From Acidobacteriaceae bacterium (GTDB lineage Bacteria; Acidobacteriota; Terriglobia; Terriglobales; Acidobacteriaceae), in the NCBI GenBank assembly GCA_003167305.1, contig PMTP01000102.1:3329-10020 (forward strand): DNA of 6,692 nt, written 5' to 3'. Positions 5,374 to 6,692 of the stretch are shown piece by piece; within the stretch, counting starts at the first letter, position 1, and each line of letters begins with the position of its first letter. The position numbers were made by a program, and so were the translations under genes. The notes below the pieces were generated by a model, which was not told where the DNA came from, searched no databases, and saw only the letters and a program-made list of their open reading frames with translations.

Positions 5374-6512
5374 GAAGAAGCGTCCTCGTGGAGCGGGAGT
5401 TCGAGAACAAGCCGTGTTCCACATTGATTCTCGATTGCGTTTTGGAGTGAAAAATGTCCACCCAGCGACTCAATGCGCTCACGCATACCGCGCAGGCCAT
5501 TTCCTTCACGAACGACGCAGTTTGGACCGTCATCTTCGATCACCATGCAGCGATGGCCTGATTCCGCGATAAAGAGCAGGCGGCAAGTTTTGGCGCTGGC
5601 GTGGCGAACGATGTTGGTGACCGCTTCGCGCAGGGCTAGAGCGAGTGCGGTTTCCTCTTGCGCGCTGAGCGAGGCGGCGTGAAATGGGTTGCCTTCAGTA
5701 ACCATGGCGACACCGGCAGCATCCAGCGTACGGCTCGCGGCTTCAATTTCGGCGGCGAGGCCGCGAGCACGATAGCCCGCGATGGCTTCGCGAATCTCTC
5801 TGAGGGCGATGCGCGCAGTTTGCTCGACATCGCCGATCTCGGCTGTAGCGCGCGCGGGATCAAGAGGCACAAGGCGTCCTGCGAGTTCAGCCTTCATGAG
5901 AATGACGGAGAGAGTATGCCCTAGGACATCATGGAGGTCACGAGCAATGCGTTCGCGTTCAGCGACGGAAGCAAGCGCAATATTCTCTTCCTGTGCCGCG
6001 AGCAGTCTGTTGTCAGCGCGTTTTTGTTCCACAAAGATGAAGTTGCTGCCTGCGATGACAACGAAAAGAAAAAAGGCAACCATGAGGATGGGCCATCTGA
6101 CATGGAACCAGCTGTTGGAGGCGCTGAAGAATAAGATACAGCCTTCGGCGAGAATCAGGCTGCATTCCAACAGGAAGAGCTGGAGAACGCGCCGGATGGA
6201 TTCGATGCTATAGGGAAGGAAGACCGCGGCATAGACAAAGAACGTGGAACCGCCTGGGTTCCATGGAAAAGTCAATAGACCGAGAGTAAGGGTTGCTATG
6301 ACCATCCAAAAGCGCAACGGGCGACCCTGACTGACGGCGCGAACGTAGCCGAAGAAGATTGCGAAGAAGAGACCAAATACCGTGAGGGTAGCGATCCAGA
6401 GCGTAAGAGACGGCGCCATGAAGGGCTGGATAAAGAGAAAACTGGAGTAAATAAGCGAGCTCCAGGCCCAATTGCGCCGGTTCGGCTTCGAACTGGAGTT
6501 GGCTGTAGGCAT
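5370..6512 (-). CDS. DesK-like membrane sensor histidine kinase (HisKA_3)
   Basis: This 380-residue kinase has five or six membrane segments in residues 16-161 (for example IATLTVFGLFFAIFFGY, WMVIATLTLGLLTF and ILMVAFFLFVVIAGSNFIF) and no large extracytoplasmic domain, so it probably senses a signal in or at the membrane. The cytoplasmic part begins with a coiled linker (about 162-188) and the HisKA_3 motif ERERIARDLHDVLGHTLSV, in which H194 is the phosphorylated His. The ATPase domain has an N-box (E296 to H304, REAVTNIVRHA), a G1 box EDDGPN (327-331) and a G2 box GNGLRGMRER (337-346). The kinase core resembles DesK, the Bacillus membrane-fluidity sensor, but that family also includes kinases that sense membrane-active antibiotics and other cues. 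The ATG at 6512 has AGGAG close upstream. The first gene of an operon with the response regulator. Confidence 0.94.
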   Translation of the reverse strand: MPTANSSSKPNRRNWAWSSLIYSSFLFIQPFMAPSLTLWIATLTVFGLFFAIFFGYVRAVSQGRPLRFWMVIATLTLGLLTFPWNPGGSTFFVYAAVFLPYSIESIRRVLQLFLLECSLILAEGCILFFSASNSWFHVRWPILMVAFFLFVVIAGSNFIFVEQKRADNRLLAAQEENIALASVAERERIARDLHDVLGHTLSVILMKAELAGRLVPLDPARATAEIGDVEQTARIALREIREAIAGYRARGLAAEIEAASRTLDAAGVAMVTEGNPFHAASLSAQEETALALALREAVTNIVRHASAKTCRLLFIAESGHRCMVIEDDGPNCVVREGNGLRGMRERIESLGGHFSLQNAIENQCGTRLVLELPLHEDASS

Positions 6513-6525
6513 GGCTCTCCTATGA

Positions 6526-6554
6526 AGTGTACGTCAGGAGTCTGGCATTTTTAA
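6526..6554 (-). promoter_or_regulatory. Candidate promoter of the kinase-regulator operon
   Basis: On the minus strand TTAAAA (6549-6554) and TACACT (6526-6531) are 17 bp apart, four of six matches each to the -35 and -10 consensus. Transcription would start near 6519, giving a leader of only about 7 nt that barely includes the ribosome-binding site; this weakens the call. The palindrome at 6566-6583 lies 11 bp upstream of this -35. Confidence 0.35.
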
Positions 6555-6565
6555 CCGCTGCGTTT

Positions 6566-6583
6566 TCATGACATTTGTCATGA
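6566..6583. promoter_or_regulatory. 18-bp palindromic operator, probable response-regulator site
   Basis: TCATGACA-TT-TGTCATGA is a perfect inverted repeat with 8-bp arms and a 2-bp spacer, in the gap between the kinase gene and the divergent gene at 6616. NarL-family regulators bind such paired half-sites as dimers. The position suits activation of the divergent gene: the centre is 41.5 bp before the A of its ATG, the predicted transcription start, and the right arm overlaps the expected -35. It also lies upstream of the candidate kinase promoter, so autoregulation is possible. That this regulator is the binder is inferred from proximity. Confidence 0.7.
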
Positions 6584-6600
6584 GTTGTGAAAATATTTCT

Positions 6601-6615
6601 TGCTAGACTAGCCCC
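6601..6615 (+). promoter_or_regulatory. Extended -10 promoter predicting a leaderless transcript for the gene at 6616
   Basis: TGC-TAGACT (6601-6609) is an extended -10, followed by AGCCCC and the ATG. Transcription would begin at the ATG itself. No ribosome-binding site is visible upstream, and the hexamer 17 bp up (TGAGTT, 6581-6586) is a poor -35 that overlaps the palindrome, as in activator-dependent promoters. Confidence 0.45.
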
Positions 6616-6692
6616 ATGATTGATTCTGTCGAGTTAAAAAAGCTACTATATGCAGACCGTCAAGCAGCCTTCTTCCGGCTCAGAGGCGGGTA
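6616..6692 (+). CDS. Start of a divergent gene, product unknown (partial)
   Basis: An ATG frame runs open from here to the window edge and encodes MIDSVELKKLLYADRQAAFF and a few more residues. This is too little to name a family. The initial segment is charged and soluble, not a signal peptide or membrane segment. It is taken as a gene because of its promoter-like upstream sequence and its place opposite a two-component operon, where regulated targets are often found. It lacks a Shine-Dalgarno sequence. Confidence 0.5.
   Translation, partial: MIDSVELKKLLYADRQAAFFRLRGG

Noticed and set aside
6544..6560. TGGCATTTTTAACCGC resembling a sigma-54 promoter
   Set aside because: The GG and GC dinucleotides do not have the required spacing and TTGC is absent at the -12 position.

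Overview
The window looks like chromosomal DNA of a GC-rich Gram-negative bacterium, most likely an acidobacterium of the Terriglobia/Acidobacteriaceae type. This is an inference from codon usage, an imperfect inverted repeat of the GGGTGCCCCACC type after nusB that I recall as typical of these genomes, and the flavour of the orphan lipoprotein and secreted proteins. No mobile element, CRISPR array, tRNA or rRNA was seen.

Layout. (1) 1-1223, plus strand: housekeeping pair ribH (lumazine synthase, riboflavin synthesis) and nusB (antitermination factor), overlapping by 4 nt. The ribH frame stays open and codon-biased to the left edge, so ribH is either preceded in frame by, or fused to, an unidentified domain. 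(2) 1224-1343: intergenic stretch with the inverted repeat. (3) 1344-3897, minus strand: three separately spaced genes, namely a beta-trefoil (ricin-type) lectin-like protein with a C-terminal beta-rich domain, a secreted cysteine-rich protein of unknown function, and a cysteine-containing NADPH-dependent FMN reductase/flavodoxin-fold protein. (4) 4015-4587, plus strand: an orphan lipoprotein, divergent from the FMN reductase. (5) 4741-6512, minus strand: a DesK-like membrane histidine kinase and a DesR-like NarL-family response regulator, overlapping by 4 nt. (6) 6616 to the right edge, plus strand: the first codons of a gene divergent from the kinase.

The most informative non-coding signal is the 103-bp gap between the kinase and the divergent gene. 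It holds an 18-bp palindrome, TCATGACA-TT-TGTCATGA, whose centre falls at -41.5 if the divergent gene is transcribed from the A of its own ATG. An extended -10 element placed 6 nt before that ATG predicts this start. The lipoprotein gene has the same arrangement (TGC-TAnnCT, 6 nt, start codon). The window therefore suggests a two-component system that activates its divergent neighbour, and possibly itself, through a class-II-type site, together with leaderless transcription of two genes. All of this is sequence inference and needs experimental or comparative support.
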